Source of the DNA: Rhizobiales bacterium 32-66-11
Lineage (GTDB): Bacteria; Pseudomonadota; Alphaproteobacteria; Rhizobiales; Xanthobacteraceae
Direction of reading: 5' to 3'
Assembly (NCBI GenBank): GCA_002304505.1
Contig: NCEH01000007.1
Coordinates: forward strand, 1-48,296
Length of the DNA stretch: 48,296 nt
Below, piece by piece: positions 34,869 through 42,832 of this stretch (positions are counted from its first letter, which is position 1; each line of letters opens with the position of its first letter). The translations under genes were made by a program, and so were the position numbers. The notes beneath the pieces are model-generated. The model did not search any database. It was not told the DNA's origin and saw only the letters and a program-made list of their open reading frames with translations.

Positions 34869-34907
34869 GCTGACTGAAAGCGCCTCGCGGAATGACCGGC
34901 GGAAGGT

Positions 34908-36272
34908 TCAGATCGCCGTCGAATGGCGGCCCCCGCGGCCGAGATAGGTGTCGAACTCCGCGGCGACGATGCGCGCGATCTCGTGACGGTGCCGCCGGAT
35001 CGCGATGCGGCTGCCAAGCACCTCCACCCATCCGGCGGCCGCGAGGGGCGCGAGCCTGCGGACATCCTCACTGAAACTATCGGTCGCCGCGCCGTGCCGC
35101 ACCGCAACCTCGGCGAGATCGACCTCGAAGGCGCAGAGCAGCTCCTCGATGACGGCGGCCCGCAGGCGATCGTCCCCCTCGTAGGCCTTACCCCGGACCG
35201 TGGGCAGCCGCCCGGATTCGATGGCCCGCCGCCAGCCGTGGTTGTCGGGAGCGTTCTGCGCTAAGCCCCAAGGCGTCCGGCTGATCGACGATGCGCCGAT
35301 GCCGATCAGCGTGGTCGCGTCGTCGTCGGTGTAGCCCTGGAAGTTGCGATGGAGCCTGCGCTCATTCTGCGCCCGCGCGAGCGCATCGTCCGGGCGCGCG
35401 AAGTGATCGATGCCGATCTCCACATAGCCGCCACTCTCGAGGATATGGCGCGCCAATGCGGCTTGGCGGAGGCGGGCCGCGGCATCCGGTAGCGCGGCCT
35501 CATCGATCAGCCTCTGGTGTGTCTTCATCCACGGCACATGGGCATAGCCGAAGATGGCGAACCGGCTCGGTGCGAGCGCCAGCACCCGTTCGGCGCTGTC
35601 GCGAATGATGTCGAGCGTCTGCAGCGGCAGGCCGTACATCAGGTCGGCATTAATGGCGGTGATCCCGGCCGCCCGCAAATGGGCGAAGGAGGCTTCCACA
35701 ACGGATAGCGGCTGGATCCGGGCGATCGCCTTCTGGACCGCCGCGTCGAGTGTCTGCACGCCGAGGCTCGCCCGGTTGATGCCGAGGTCGGCGAGCCGCC
35801 GCGCGCCCTCCGCGGTCACATGGCGGGGATCCAGCTCGATCGCGTGCTCCATGTCGGATCGGAAGCGGAAGCGCGTGCCGAGGTCGCGCACCAGCGCCTC
35901 GAAGCAATCCGGCGGCAGGATGTTCGGCGTGCCGCCGCCCCAATGGATGTGCGAAACCTCCACCGGGCCGAGACGCTCGGCAAGGAGGGCGATCTCGTCA
36001 TGGATCGCTGCTGCATAGGCCCGGACCGGATCGTCGCGCAGCGCCGCCTTGGTGGTGCAGCCGCAATAATTGCAGATGGTCCGGCAAAAGGGGACGTGGA
36101 GATAGAGCGAGATCGCGTCCCCACCGCCCCGCACCTTCTCAAGCCAGCCGCCATAGATCTCCGCCGTGACGGCCGAGGAAAAGTGCGGGGCGGTCGGATA
36201 GGAGGTGTAGCGCGGCACCATGCGGCGCGCGGCGTCGATGAGTGAAGGCGTAGGGATGAAGGGCGCGTTCAT
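34908..36272 (-). CDS. hemN: Oxygen-independent coproporphyrinogen III dehydrogenase HemN
   Basis: A 454-residue radical SAM enzyme that oxidatively decarboxylates coproporphyrinogen III without oxygen, so heme can be made during denitrification. The cluster motif is HVPFCRTICNYCGC near residue 60 (Cys-x3-Cys-x2-Cys-x-Cys). Other HemN landmarks: RYTSYPTAPHF, IHWGGGTPNIL, NRASLGVQTLD, NADLMYGLPLQT and the C-terminal LNRNFQGYT-like LHRNFQGYTDDD. It is full length. A regulatory site at 36358-36371 lies 92 bases upstream. It lies next to two paralogue pairs and the regulator gene. Confidence 0.96.
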   Translation of the reverse strand: MNAPFIPTPSLIDAARRMVPRYTSYPTAPHFSSAVTAEIYGGWLEKVRGGGDAISLYLHVPFCRTICNYCGCTTKAALRDDPVRAYAAAIHDEIALLAERLGPVEVSHIHWGGGTPNILPPDCFEALVRDLGTRFRFRSDMEHAIELDPRHVTAEGARRLADLGINRASLGVQTLDAAVQKAIARIQPLSVVEASFAHLRAAGITAINADLMYGLPLQTLDIIRDSAERVLALAPSRFAIFGYAHVPWMKTHQRLIDEAALPDAAARLRQAALARHILESGGYVEIGIDHFARPDDALARAQNERRLHRNFQGYTDDDATTLIGIGASSISRTPWGLAQNAPDNHGWRRAIESGRLPTVRGKAYEGDDRLRAAVIEELLCAFEVDLAEVAVRHGAATDSFSEDVRRLAPLAAAGWVEVLGSRIAIRRHRHEIARIVAAEFDTYLGRGGRHSTAI

Positions 36273-36357
36273 GGGCTCAGCTTTCCGCGGTCTGGCCTGC
36301 GGGATGGATCGGCCGTCCGAGTGCCTGCATTGATAGGCGAATCACCGCTTGCCTTCG

Positions 36358-36371
36358 TTGTGGAGGAACAA
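36358..36371. promoter_or_regulatory. NnrR/Dnr-type box between hemN and DUF1858 copy 2
   Basis: TTGTGGAGGAACAA in the divergent 151-base gap. Centre 92 bases from the hemN start and 59 from the DUF1858 start. Confidence 0.74.
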
Positions 36372-36423
36372 AGAAGGCAGGATGCCGCAGGCCTAGGGTG
36401 AGGATCAGAAGAAGAGGCTCCCC

Positions 36424-36678
36424 ATGCCGACGCCCCTGACCGTACCGATAACCGCTGAGACGATCCTCGACGACCTCATGAGCACCTACAAGGTGACGAT
36501 CCCGATCTTCATCCGCAGGAAGATGATGTGCATCGGCTGTCCAGTGGTGCGGCTGCACGATGTCCGGGAGGCCTGCCGCGAGCACGGCGTGTTGCTGGAC
36601 GAGTTCCTTGGGGAAGTGAACGCCGCTATCGCGCGAGGCGCCGCGAAGGACCACCGTCGCCGCAATGCGCCGGCATGA
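36424..36678 (+). CDS. DUF1858 domain protein, copy 2
   Basis: An 84-residue protein with TILDDLMSTYKVTIPIFIRRKMMCIGCPVVRLHDVREACREHGV, nearly the same core as the copy at 14947-15159 including MMCIGCP. An AGGCT-rich leader with GAAGAGG precedes the ATG. It is followed by the second mog gene about 68 bases on, probably in one transcript. The two copies likely arose by duplication of a small redox or metal-binding module. Confidence 0.88.
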   Translation: MPTPLTVPITAETILDDLMSTYKVTIPIFIRRKMMCIGCPVVRLHDVREACREHGVLLDEFLGEVNAAIARGAAKDHRRRNAPA

Positions 36679-36745
36679 CTTCACAGCCAGTCTTCGCCGC
36701 AGCCATTTCCGGCGCCAACCGGCCGGGAGCATTCGGGAGATGGGT

Positions 36746-37282
36746 ATGGAATGCGCAGTGCGGATCGGGATCGTCACCGTATCGGACCGGGCGAGCCGCG
36801 GCGAGTATGAGGATCGGGGCGGTCCGGCCATCCGCGCTTGGCTCGACGCGGCGATCTCGAGCCCCTTCGAAGCGCTTACGCGCGTGGTGCCGGATGGAGT
36901 GGAAAGCGTCAGCGGCCTGTTGCAAGATCTCTGCGACCGGGAAGGCGCCGACCTTGTGCTTACCACCGGCGGCACCGGCCCCTCGCACCGGGATCTCACG
37001 CCCGAGGCGACACGCGCCGTCATCGATAAGGAAATGCCGGGCTTCGGCGAACTCATGCGGCACGTCAGTCTGGAACAGGTGCCTACGGCTATCTTGTCCC
37101 GCCAGACAGCCGGCATAAGGGGAAGGTCGCTGATCGTGAACCTGCCGGGCAACCCAGCCTCGATCGCGATGTGCCTGCGATCGGTCTTTCCCGCGATCCC
37201 CTATTGCCTCGATTTGATCGGAGCCGGCCGGATCGATACCCGGCCAGATGTGGTCGCAAGCTTCCGACCTGGCGCGGCCTGA
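36746..37282 (+). CDS. mog: Molybdopterin adenylyltransferase Mog, copy 2
   Basis: A 178-residue MogA-type enzyme, paralogue of the gene at 7965-8486, with the same TTGGTGPSHRDLTPEATRAVID, MPGFGELMR, LSRQTAGIRG and DLIGAGRI text. The start at 36746 is preceded by GGGAG at six bases; the frame is open further upstream (to 36665) and an ATG at 36740 is possible. It follows DUF1858 copy 2. Having one mog with nar and one with hemN and nirK, a copper enzyme region, suggests the second serves another molybdoenzyme or is a leftover from a nap-type operon. Confidence 0.9.
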   Translation: MECAVRIGIVTVSDRASRGEYEDRGGPAIRAWLDAAISSPFEALTRVVPDGVESVSGLLQDLCDREGADLVLTTGGTGPSHRDLTPEATRAVIDKEMPGFGELMRHVSLEQVPTAILSRQTAGIRGRSLIVNLPGNPASIAMCLRSVFPAIPYCLDLIGAGRIDTRPDVVASFRPGAA

Positions 37283-37333
37283 CGGACTCCCGCTGCGCGG
37301 CACGGGCGCATGAGGTGGAGGTCCGCCGGCAGG

Positions 37334-37651
37334 TCAGCCGCAGCCGCCACTGGAGGAGCCGCAGGTGCAGCCGTCATCGTGGATATGGGCGTTGGCAGGG
37401 GCCGAGACCTCAGTTCGGCCGATCAGCACACGCCACTCGTCCGGTCCCTGAAGGCGATAGTCCCAGGTAAAGAGACCAGGCAGGATCTGGCGGAACTGGT
37501 GCAGAAGGCCGAGTGGATCGTGATCGTTCACGAGCTCAAAGGCCTCGCCGGGCGCGAGGGCCTCGAACTGGCGGAAGATCACGAGGTGACGATGCGACCT
37601 CGGGAGCAGCCGGACATCGATGCTGACCGGCTCGGCGGGGGGCGGGGACAT
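37334..37651 (-). CDS. DUF2249 domain protein, copy 2, with cysteine-rich tail
   Basis: A 105-residue protein with the DUF2249 core (LVIFRQFEALAPGEAFELVNDHDPLGLLHQF, then WDYRLQGPDEWRVLIGR). Unlike copy 1 it ends in HIHDDGCTCGSSSGGCG, with three cysteines and two histidines that could bind metal. A clear ribosome site (AAGGAG) precedes the ATG at 37651. A regulatory site is 64 bases upstream. It is co-directional with the Crp/Fnr gene but has its own box. Confidence 0.86.
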   Translation of the reverse strand: MSPPPAEPVSIDVRLLPRSHRHLVIFRQFEALAPGEAFELVNDHDPLGLLHQFRQILPGLFTWDYRLQGPDEWRVLIGRTEVSAPANAHIHDDGCTCGSSSGGCG

Positions 37652-37708
37652 AGGCTCTCCTTCTTAGCTGAGGCAGGAGAGGTCTATTCGGCGCGAACTG
37701 CTCGCTCG

Positions 37709-37722
37709 TTGTTCCAGGACAA
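37709..37722. promoter_or_regulatory. NnrR/Dnr-type box upstream of DUF2249 copy 2
   Basis: TTGTTCCAGGACAA, centre 64 bases before the start at 37651, in the short gap after the regulator gene. Confidence 0.74.
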
Positions 37723-37730
37723 AGTCCCGC

Positions 37731-38429
37731 TCACTCCGGCTTCTCCGCGAGGACGTGGAGCCTGTGGGCATCCTTGACCACGACCCTCTTGCGGCCGCCG
37801 GCGACTAGGCCCTTGGCTTCCCAGCCCGTCATGACCCGGCTGACAGTGTGGAGCGTGGTTCCGGTCATCTCGGCGATATCCTGCCGGGTGACGGGAAAGT
37901 CGATCAGGATTCCCTCCTCGGTCTTCTTGCCCGCTTGCTGGACCAGCCTCAGCAGCGCGTGCGCAACGCGCCGCTCGACCTCCTCGGTCGAGAGCTCGCG
38001 GATCCGGGTATGGGCGTCCTGAAGACGCTGGCCGACGGTCTGGAGCGCGTTCATGGCCAGCACCGGACTTCGCGCGATGAACGTCTCCCATTGGCTCGAT
38101 GGCCAGGCGAGGGCGAGGCTATCGACCACGGCGATGGCCGTGGCCGGAAAGTCGGGACGGCGCATCGCGCGGGCAATGCCGAAGATGTCCCCGGGATTGA
38201 CGTGCCGCACGACGACCTGCTGCCCGTCCGGGGTAGTCTGCACCACCTTGAGGCGGCCGTGCAGCAGCGCGAAGAACTCGGTGGCGGTCTCGCCCTGCTC
38301 GAACGCGGCCTTTCCCTCCGGTAGCTGCCGGACCGACGCCATGGAGAGTATAGCCTCGAGGTCGTCCTCCGACATCGCGTGGAAGATGCTCAGGTCGCGG
38401 ATCAGCGCGCGGTCGAGCTTCGTGGGCAT
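37731..38429 (-). CDS. Crp/Fnr-family regulator, NnrR/Dnr type
   Basis: A 232-residue transcription factor with an N-terminal cyclic-nucleotide-fold sensor domain and a C-terminal helix-turn-helix (about residues 180-200: VTRQDIAEMTGTTLHTVSRVM). It contains no cysteine at all, so it cannot carry an Fnr-type [4Fe-4S] cluster. That fits the Dnr/NnrR group, whose members respond to NO, probably through heme. The recognition helix has H-x2-SR where Fnr has E-x2-SR. The start MPTKLDRALIRDL at 38429 is preceded by GGGAA; the frame continues upstream without support. It is divergent from nirK and is the natural candidate to bind the TTGY-N6-RCAA sites. Confidence 0.92.
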   Translation of the reverse strand: MPTKLDRALIRDLSIFHAMSEDDLEAILSMASVRQLPEGKAAFEQGETATEFFALLHGRLKVVQTTPDGQQVVVRHVNPGDIFGIARAMRRPDFPATAIAVVDSLALAWPSSQWETFIARSPVLAMNALQTVGQRLQDAHTRIRELSTEEVERRVAHALLRLVQQAGKKTEEGILIDFPVTRQDIAEMTGTTLHTVSRVMTGWEAKGLVAGGRKRVVVKDAHRLHVLAEKPE

Positions 38430-38548
38430 GACGACATTCCCTTTTCGAGCCGGAGCGTAGTCCGGGCGCTCCACTGCCTACAATCCGCCGCGGCGGCCCG
38501 CCGGGAGTTCGCATGAACCGCCGCCGTCGCCGATAACGCAATAGATCT

Positions 38549-38562
38549 TTGCCTTTTAGCAA
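38549..38562. promoter_or_regulatory. NnrR/Dnr-type box upstream of nirK
   Basis: TTGCCTTTTAGCAA, centre 79 bases before nirK and 126 before the divergent regulator gene. The regulator may also be autoregulated. Confidence 0.8.
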
Positions 38563-38634
38563 AAAAGCCGGTGCGGATCGGGTGTTCATTTCTCCCAACG
38601 GCAAGTGAGCCGGGAAGGACGAAAGGAACCAGCC

Positions 38635-39773
38635 ATGTTGACCCGTCGCAATGCCTTGCTCGGCGGAGCCATTGCCGCCCTGGTGGCGGCGGCGCCAGCC
38701 TCGGCCGAGGAAGGCCTGACCCCCGCCTTGAACACTCTTGGGCTGGCCGACCAGACCGCTGGCCTCCAGCATGTCACGGCCCAGCTCGTCGCGCCTCCTG
38801 CAGTGATGGAGCACCAGCAGGTGGACACCGGCGCGCCAAAGGTCGTCGAGTTCACCATGAGCATCGAGGAGAAGAAGGTGGTAGTCGACGAGGGCGTCAC
38901 GCTCCAGGCGATGACCTTCAACGGCTCGATGCCCGGGCCGACCATGGTCGTTCACGAAGGCGACTACGTGCAGCTAACGCTGATCAATCCCGAAACCAAC
39001 ACGATGCCGCACAATATCGACTTCCACAGCGCAACGGGCGCGCTGGGCGGCGCGCAGCTCACCCTGGTGAATCCTGGCGAGCAGGCGACGCTCCGCTTCA
39101 AGGCGACCCGCGCCGGCGCCTTCGTCTACCACTGTGCCCCTCCGGGCATGATTCCCTGGCACGTCGTCAGCGGCATGAGCGGCACGATCCTCGTGCTGCC
39201 GCGCGAGGGACTGCGGGATGAGGCCGGGAATCTGATCACATATGATCGGGCCTACACGATCGGCGAATTCGACCTCTACATTTCGACCTCTACATTCCGA
39301 AGGATGCGAACGGGAAGTATGCCGACTATGAAAGCCCCGGCGATGCCTATGCCGACACGCTCGAGGTCATGAAGGGCCTGATCCCTAGCCATGTCGTCTT
39401 CAACGGGCGCAAGGGCGCGCTGACCGGCGAGAACGCGATGAAGGCGAAAGTCGGCGAGACCGTGCTGTTCATTCACAGCTCGGCCAACCGCGACACCCGC
39501 CCCCATCTCATCGGCGGCCATGGCGACTATGTGTGGGAGCGCGGTAAGTTCCATAACGCTCCCGCGAAGGACCTGGAAACCTGGTTCGTGGCCGGTGGCA
39601 GTGCCGCGGTGGCAACCTACAAGTTCCTTCAGCCGGGCATCTATGCCTATGTGAACCATAACCTGATCGAGGCGGCTGAGCTCGGCGCCACTGCCCATGT
39701 GAAGGTCGAGGGCGAGTGGAACGACGACCTGATGAAGCAGGTCACCGCTCCCGGCCCCATCGTCGGCCAGTGA
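38635..39773 (+). pseudogene. nirK: Copper nitrite reductase NirK, frameshifted by a 14-base duplication
   Basis: NirK reduces nitrite to NO in the periplasm. The first frame runs from ATG 38635 (after AAGGA) with a Tat-like signal ([25 protein letters not shown]), then the copper-ligand blocks [12 protein letters not shown] and [19 protein letters not shown]. After GEFDLYI it meets a second copy of 14 bases and runs out of frame to a stop at 39372. The correct frame resumes at about 39296 ([20 protein letters not shown]) and continues through [11 protein letters not shown] and [13 protein letters not shown] to the stop at 39773. Removing one repeat restores a full-length NirK of about 374 residues with every expected ligand. 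No other nitrite reductase is in the window. Confidence 0.93.
39268..39295 (+). repeat. Perfect 14-base tandem duplication inside nirK
   Basis: The unit TTCGACCTCTACAT occurs twice head to tail (39268-39281 and 39282-39295). One copy gives the conserved reading E-F-D-L-Y-I-P-K. Two copies add 14 bases and shift the frame by two. Confidence 0.97.
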
Positions 39774-39784
39774 GCCGACCGACT

Positions 39785-39806
39785 GCGGCCCGCTTCTGCG
39801 GGCCGC
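39785..39806 (+). terminator. Hairpin between nirK and nirV
   Basis: GCGGCCCGC, four-base loop TTCT, GCGGGCCGC: a perfect nine-base stem 12 bases after the nirK stop, followed by CCTTCTT. It is strong enough to be a rho-independent-like terminator or an mRNA-stabilising element, though the T-tract is interrupted. Confidence 0.65.
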
Positions 39807-39827
39807 CCTTCTTCCTGGGAGATATCG

Positions 39828-40652
39828 ATGCGCAAGCACTGCCTTGCCTTTCTCGCCGCCGCCGGCCTGCTGGGCATGGCCGCGCTCCAGGGCTTCACCT
39901 CGGTGCCGGAGGATGACGGGTCGGCACGCATCGAGCAGGCATCGGTGCGCTATCGCGAGCCGGGCGAGTTCATCGAGGGGGCGAGGCCGGTGAACGGACC
40001 GATCGGCGAGATCGCGGCCGATAAACCCTTCTCCATCATGCGGTGGCAGGTGACGCGCGGCGAATATGAACGCTGCGTCACTGCGGCGGCCTGCAAGGCG
40101 TTGGACGGTGCCGGAGATCCCCATCTTCCGGCGGTGGGCGTCAGCTTCTACGACGCGATCGCCTATGCTGAATGGCTGTCGCATGAAACGGGTCGGCAAT
40201 GGCGGCTTCCCACCGACCGCGAATGGGCGCTGGCCGCCGGTTCGCGCTACCGCGACGACGCCTATACCGAGGTGAGCGATCCGGCCAATCCTTCCCGGCG
40301 CTGGATCGCCACCTATGACGCCGAAGCCGCGGCGCAGGAACCGCTCGACCCGTCGCCGATGCCGCGCGGCACCTTCGGCCGGAATGAGCACGGCCTCGAC
40401 GACCTTTCCGGCAATGTCTGGGAATGGACAAGCACCTGCTATGTGCGCCATCGGATCGATACCGCGACCGGCCTCGGGAGCGAGATCGACAATTGCGGCG
40501 TCCGCATCGCCGAGGGACGCCACCGGGCCTACATGATCGGTTTCTTCCGCGACCCGAAGGCGGGCGCCTGCTCGGTCGGGATACCGCCCGCCAATCTCGG
40601 CATCCGGCTCGTCCGCGACGATGGCGGCTTGCGCAGGTGGCTCGGCCTCTGA
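39828..40652 (+). CDS. nirV: NirV, formylglycine-generating-enzyme-like (SUMF1) protein
   Basis: A 274-residue exported protein with a signal peptide (RKHCLAFLAAAGLLGMAALQG). The SUMF/FGE-like domain shows PFSIMRWQVTRGEYERC, PAVGVSFYDAIAYAEWLSHETGRQWRLPTDREWALAAG, the GLDDLSGNVWEWTSTCY block and the late LGIRLVRD. NirV-type genes commonly follow nirK and their exact role is not established. GGGAG lies eight bases before the ATG. It is intact although nirK is broken. Confidence 0.88.
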   Translation: MRKHCLAFLAAAGLLGMAALQGFTSVPEDDGSARIEQASVRYREPGEFIEGARPVNGPIGEIAADKPFSIMRWQVTRGEYERCVTAAACKALDGAGDPHLPAVGVSFYDAIAYAEWLSHETGRQWRLPTDREWALAAGSRYRDDAYTEVSDPANPSRRWIATYDAEAAAQEPLDPSPMPRGTFGRNEHGLDDLSGNVWEWTSTCYVRHRIDTATGLGSEIDNCGVRIAEGRHRAYMIGFFRDPKAGACSVGIPPANLGIRLVRDDGGLRRWLGL

Positions 40653-40700
40653 CCCCGCCATGAAGCGGCCGGCTAGACGGGCCGGGCATTGCCCCGGCAT

Positions 40701-40714
40701 TTGCTCTGCGACAA
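40701..40714. promoter_or_regulatory. NnrR/Dnr-type box upstream of the DUF59 gene
   Basis: TTGCTCTGCGACAA, centre 56 bases before the start at 40764. Confidence 0.75.
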
Positions 40715-40763
40715 AGAACACGGCCCACGGCCCGGTAGGCTTTATCTGAAGAGGAGAAGCCCC

Positions 40764-41198
40764 ATGCCGTACTCCGGCAATTCCGACACCGTGGCGGGCG
40801 GCCGGTACATATTTGCTTCGGACAGCAGGCAGATAAGCCCGGAACTCGAAGCGGACGTCGTCGACGCGTTACGTCAGGTCGACGATCCCGAACTCGGGGT
40901 GAACATTGTCGATCTCGGTCTCGTCACCGCATGCGAGGCTGTAGGCAACGAGGTCTCGATCATCCTGATCATGACCACGCCGACCTGCCCGCTCGGTAGC
41001 CTCATCGCCGAGACGGCAGCCGCCGCGGTCGGCCAGCGCCTCGGGCCGGACTACACGATACACGCGAGGATCGACCGCAAGGCCGTCTGGTCGCCGGGGC
41101 TGGCCGCACCCTGGGTTCGGGCCCGCTTCGAGCGCAAGCCCATCCGGCTGGTGTCGATGGTCCGGGTCTGGTTCTCGCGCCTTGCGGGGGCTCGATGA
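40764..41198 (+). CDS. DUF59/MIP18-family metal-sulfur cluster biosynthesis protein
   Basis: A 144-residue protein of the MIP18/SufT/PaaD group, which helps assemble FeS proteins. The core is DALRQVDDPELGVNIVDLGLV followed by IILIMTTPTCPLGSLIAETA, with the conserved TPTCP cysteine. The C-terminus is longer than in minimal members. GAGGAG lies eight bases before the ATG. Overlaps the membrane protein gene by ATGA. Having its own regulatory site suggests FeS repair or assembly under NO stress. Confidence 0.87.
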   Translation: MPYSGNSDTVAGGRYIFASDSRQISPELEADVVDALRQVDDPELGVNIVDLGLVTACEAVGNEVSIILIMTTPTCPLGSLIAETAAAAVGQRLGPDYTIHARIDRKAVWSPGLAAPWVRARFERKPIRLVSMVRVWFSRLAGAR

Positions 41199-42262
41199 AT
41201 CTCTCCGGCCCGCTCCGCTCCATCCTGCTGGTCGTGGCCGGCGCATCGATGGTGGCCGGGTTCTCCGGCGGACTCGCCCGGCTCGGTCTGGTGCCGGCGC
41301 TGGCGACCTCGGCGGAACACCATGGAGCGCTGATGATTTGCGGCTTCTTCGGCACGCTGATCAGCCTCGAGCGAGCCGTGGCGCAGGACGGACGTGCGGC
41401 CTTGGCAGTCCCTGCACTCGCGGGCTGTGGCTCGGTCCTGCTCGCCGCGGGGTTCACCGAGCCGGCGGCCGCGGCTTTCCTTCTGTCCGGCCTCGGCCTG
41501 CTGGCGATGACGGCTGCTGCTACCTGGCGGCTGCCGACCCTCTTCACCGTCGTGATGACGGTCGGCGCCGCGCTATGGCCGCTCGGCACTTTTTGGTGGA
41601 TGGCCGGGGCGGCGGTGTCCGAGGTTGCCTATGTGTGGCTGGGCTTTCTCATCCTGACCATTACGGCCGAGCGGATCGAGCTGTCGCGGCTCTCGATGCC
41701 GGGCATCGTGTCACGGGCGGCGCTGGTAACGATCATGGCCCTGTTCGTGGCCGCGCTCGCCATGGGACAGCCATGGACCGGGTCGCGGCTGCTGGCCGCC
41801 TCGCTCGGCGCGCTCGCGCTCTGGCTCGCTTGCAGCGACATCGCCGTGCGGACCGTCCGTATCGGCGGGCAGGCACGGTTTTGCGCCGTCTGCCTGCTGC
41901 TCGGCTATGGCTGGCTGTCGGTTGCCGCCGGCACGCTGCTCTGGTGGCCGCCGGCCGACACGCCCTTTGGCCACGATGCGGCGATCCACGCGATCGGGCT
42001 CGGCTTCGTCCTGTCGATGGTGTTTGCCCACGCGCCTATCATCCTTCCTGCCGTCGCCAGGGTGGGGGTGCGGTATGTGCCGGCGCTCTACGGCCCCACC
42101 GCGATGCTTCAGGCGGCGGTGGCCATCCGGATCGGCGGCGATGTCGCGCAGTCCTATGGGCTGATCGCTGCCAGCGCCTGGCTGGCGATTGCGAGCCTTG
42201 CCGCCTATATCGCCACACTCGCCTCAACCTCCGTTCGCCGGTCCCGCTTCCGCCTGCCGTGA
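41195..42262 (+). CDS. Polytopic membrane protein, possibly NnrS-like
   Basis: A 355-residue protein with about ten to twelve hydrophobic helices. I do not recognise it as a named family with certainty. It resembles the NnrS layout: a paired histidine followed by a membrane segment near the start ([22 protein letters not shown]) and histidines in later helices ([28 protein letters not shown]). The HAxxLGxxLSMxxAHAP pattern differs from NnrS HxxTxGxxGxMTLxVMxR. It is translationally coupled to the DUF59 gene. Heme or copper binding and NO protection are inferences. Confidence 0.72.
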   Translation: MNLSGPLRSILLVVAGASMVAGFSGGLARLGLVPALATSAEHHGALMICGFFGTLISLERAVAQDGRAALAVPALAGCGSVLLAAGFTEPAAAAFLLSGLGLLAMTAAATWRLPTLFTVVMTVGAALWPLGTFWWMAGAAVSEVAYVWLGFLILTITAERIELSRLSMPGIVSRAALVTIMALFVAALAMGQPWTGSRLLAASLGALALWLACSDIAVRTVRIGGQARFCAVCLLLGYGWLSVAAGTLLWWPPADTPFGHDAAIHAIGLGFVLSMVFAHAPIILPAVARVGVRYVPALYGPTAMLQAAVAIRIGGDVAQSYGLIAASAWLAIASLAAYIATLASTSVRRSRFRLP

Positions 42263-42274
42263 ACAGGCGGCAGT

Positions 42275-42288
42275 TTGCGCTGGCACAA
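42275..42288. promoter_or_regulatory. NnrR/Dnr-type box upstream of pseudoazurin
   Basis: TTGCGCTGGCACAA, matching the TTGCG-N4-CACAA form reported for NnrR sites. Centre 75 bases before the start at 42357. Confidence 0.8.
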
Positions 42289-42356
42289 CGTTGCCGCAGC
42301 GCAGCATCGATAGAACCAGCGCATCGGACCGTGGTGGTCCGCTTCGGAGAAGTCTC

Positions 42357-42788
42357 ATGAAGACCAGGACCTTCGCCCTTGCTCTCGTCGCGGCGATGAT
42401 GGTGGCCGGATCGGCCATGGCTGCCGATCACGAGGTCAGGATGCTCAACAAGGGTGCGATGGGGGTGATGGTGTTCGAGCCCAACCTGATCAAGGTTGCC
42501 CCCGGCGATACCGTTACGTTCAAGGCATCCGACGGCGGACACAATGCCGAGACGATCAAGGGTATGATTCCCGACGGCGCCGAGCCGTTCGAAGGCAAGA
42601 TGGGCAAGGACGTGACCGTCACCTTCACGCAACCCGGCGTCTACGGCGTGAAGTGCAAGCCCCACCTCGTCATGGGCATGGTGGCTGTTATTGTCGTCGG
42701 CGACCCGGTGAACCTCGATGCCGTCAAAGCTGTGAAGAACACCGGCAAGGCGGGCCAGAAATTCGCCGAGTTGCTCGGCGGCCTGTGA
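42357..42788 (+). CDS. Pseudoazurin (blue copper electron carrier)
   Basis: A 143-residue exported cupredoxin that carries electrons in the periplasm to NirK and NosZ. The signal peptide is about residues 1-22 (AGSAMA-A). Type 1 copper ligands are His62 (SDGGHNAET), Cys100, His103 and Met108 ([12 protein letters not shown]), with the spacing of pseudoazurin. The C-terminal helix [10 protein letters not shown] is also typical. GGAGAAG precedes the ATG. It would be of limited use for nitrite reduction while nirK is broken, but can still serve NosZ. Confidence 0.95.
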   Translation: MKTRTFALALVAAMMVAGSAMAADHEVRMLNKGAMGVMVFEPNLIKVAPGDTVTFKASDGGHNAETIKGMIPDGAEPFEGKMGKDVTVTFTQPGVYGVKCKPHLVMGMVAVIVVGDPVNLDAVKAVKNTGKAGQKFAELLGGL

Positions 42789-42791
42789 TCT

Positions 42792-42806
42792 GGCGCGCCG
42801 CGCGCC
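42792..42806 (+). other. Short GC-rich hairpin between pseudoazurin and nnrS copy 3
   Basis: GGCGCG, loop CCG, CGCGCC: a six-base stem four bases after the pseudoazurin stop, without a T-tract. It may protect the upstream mRNA or reduce read-through into nnrS. Weak evidence. Confidence 0.35.
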
Positions 42807-42832
42807 CCGCCCATTCCCGCAGGTACAGGCAA

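Noticed and set aside
36330..36344. TTGAT...ATCA resembling an Fnr box between hemN and DUF1858
   Set aside because: The half-sites are separated by six bases instead of four and the second is incomplete; the TTG-N8-CAA site at 36358 fits better.
39230..39380. nirK frameshift explained as a simple sequencing error
   Set aside because: The change is a perfect 14-base duplication, not a homopolymer slip; it still needs read support, so it is kept as a finding rather than dismissed.
41182..42360. 392-codon frame overlapping the polytopic membrane protein
   Set aside because: Same-strand shadow; the 41195 frame has consistent membrane helices and an ATGA overlap with its neighbour, this one is arginine-rich.
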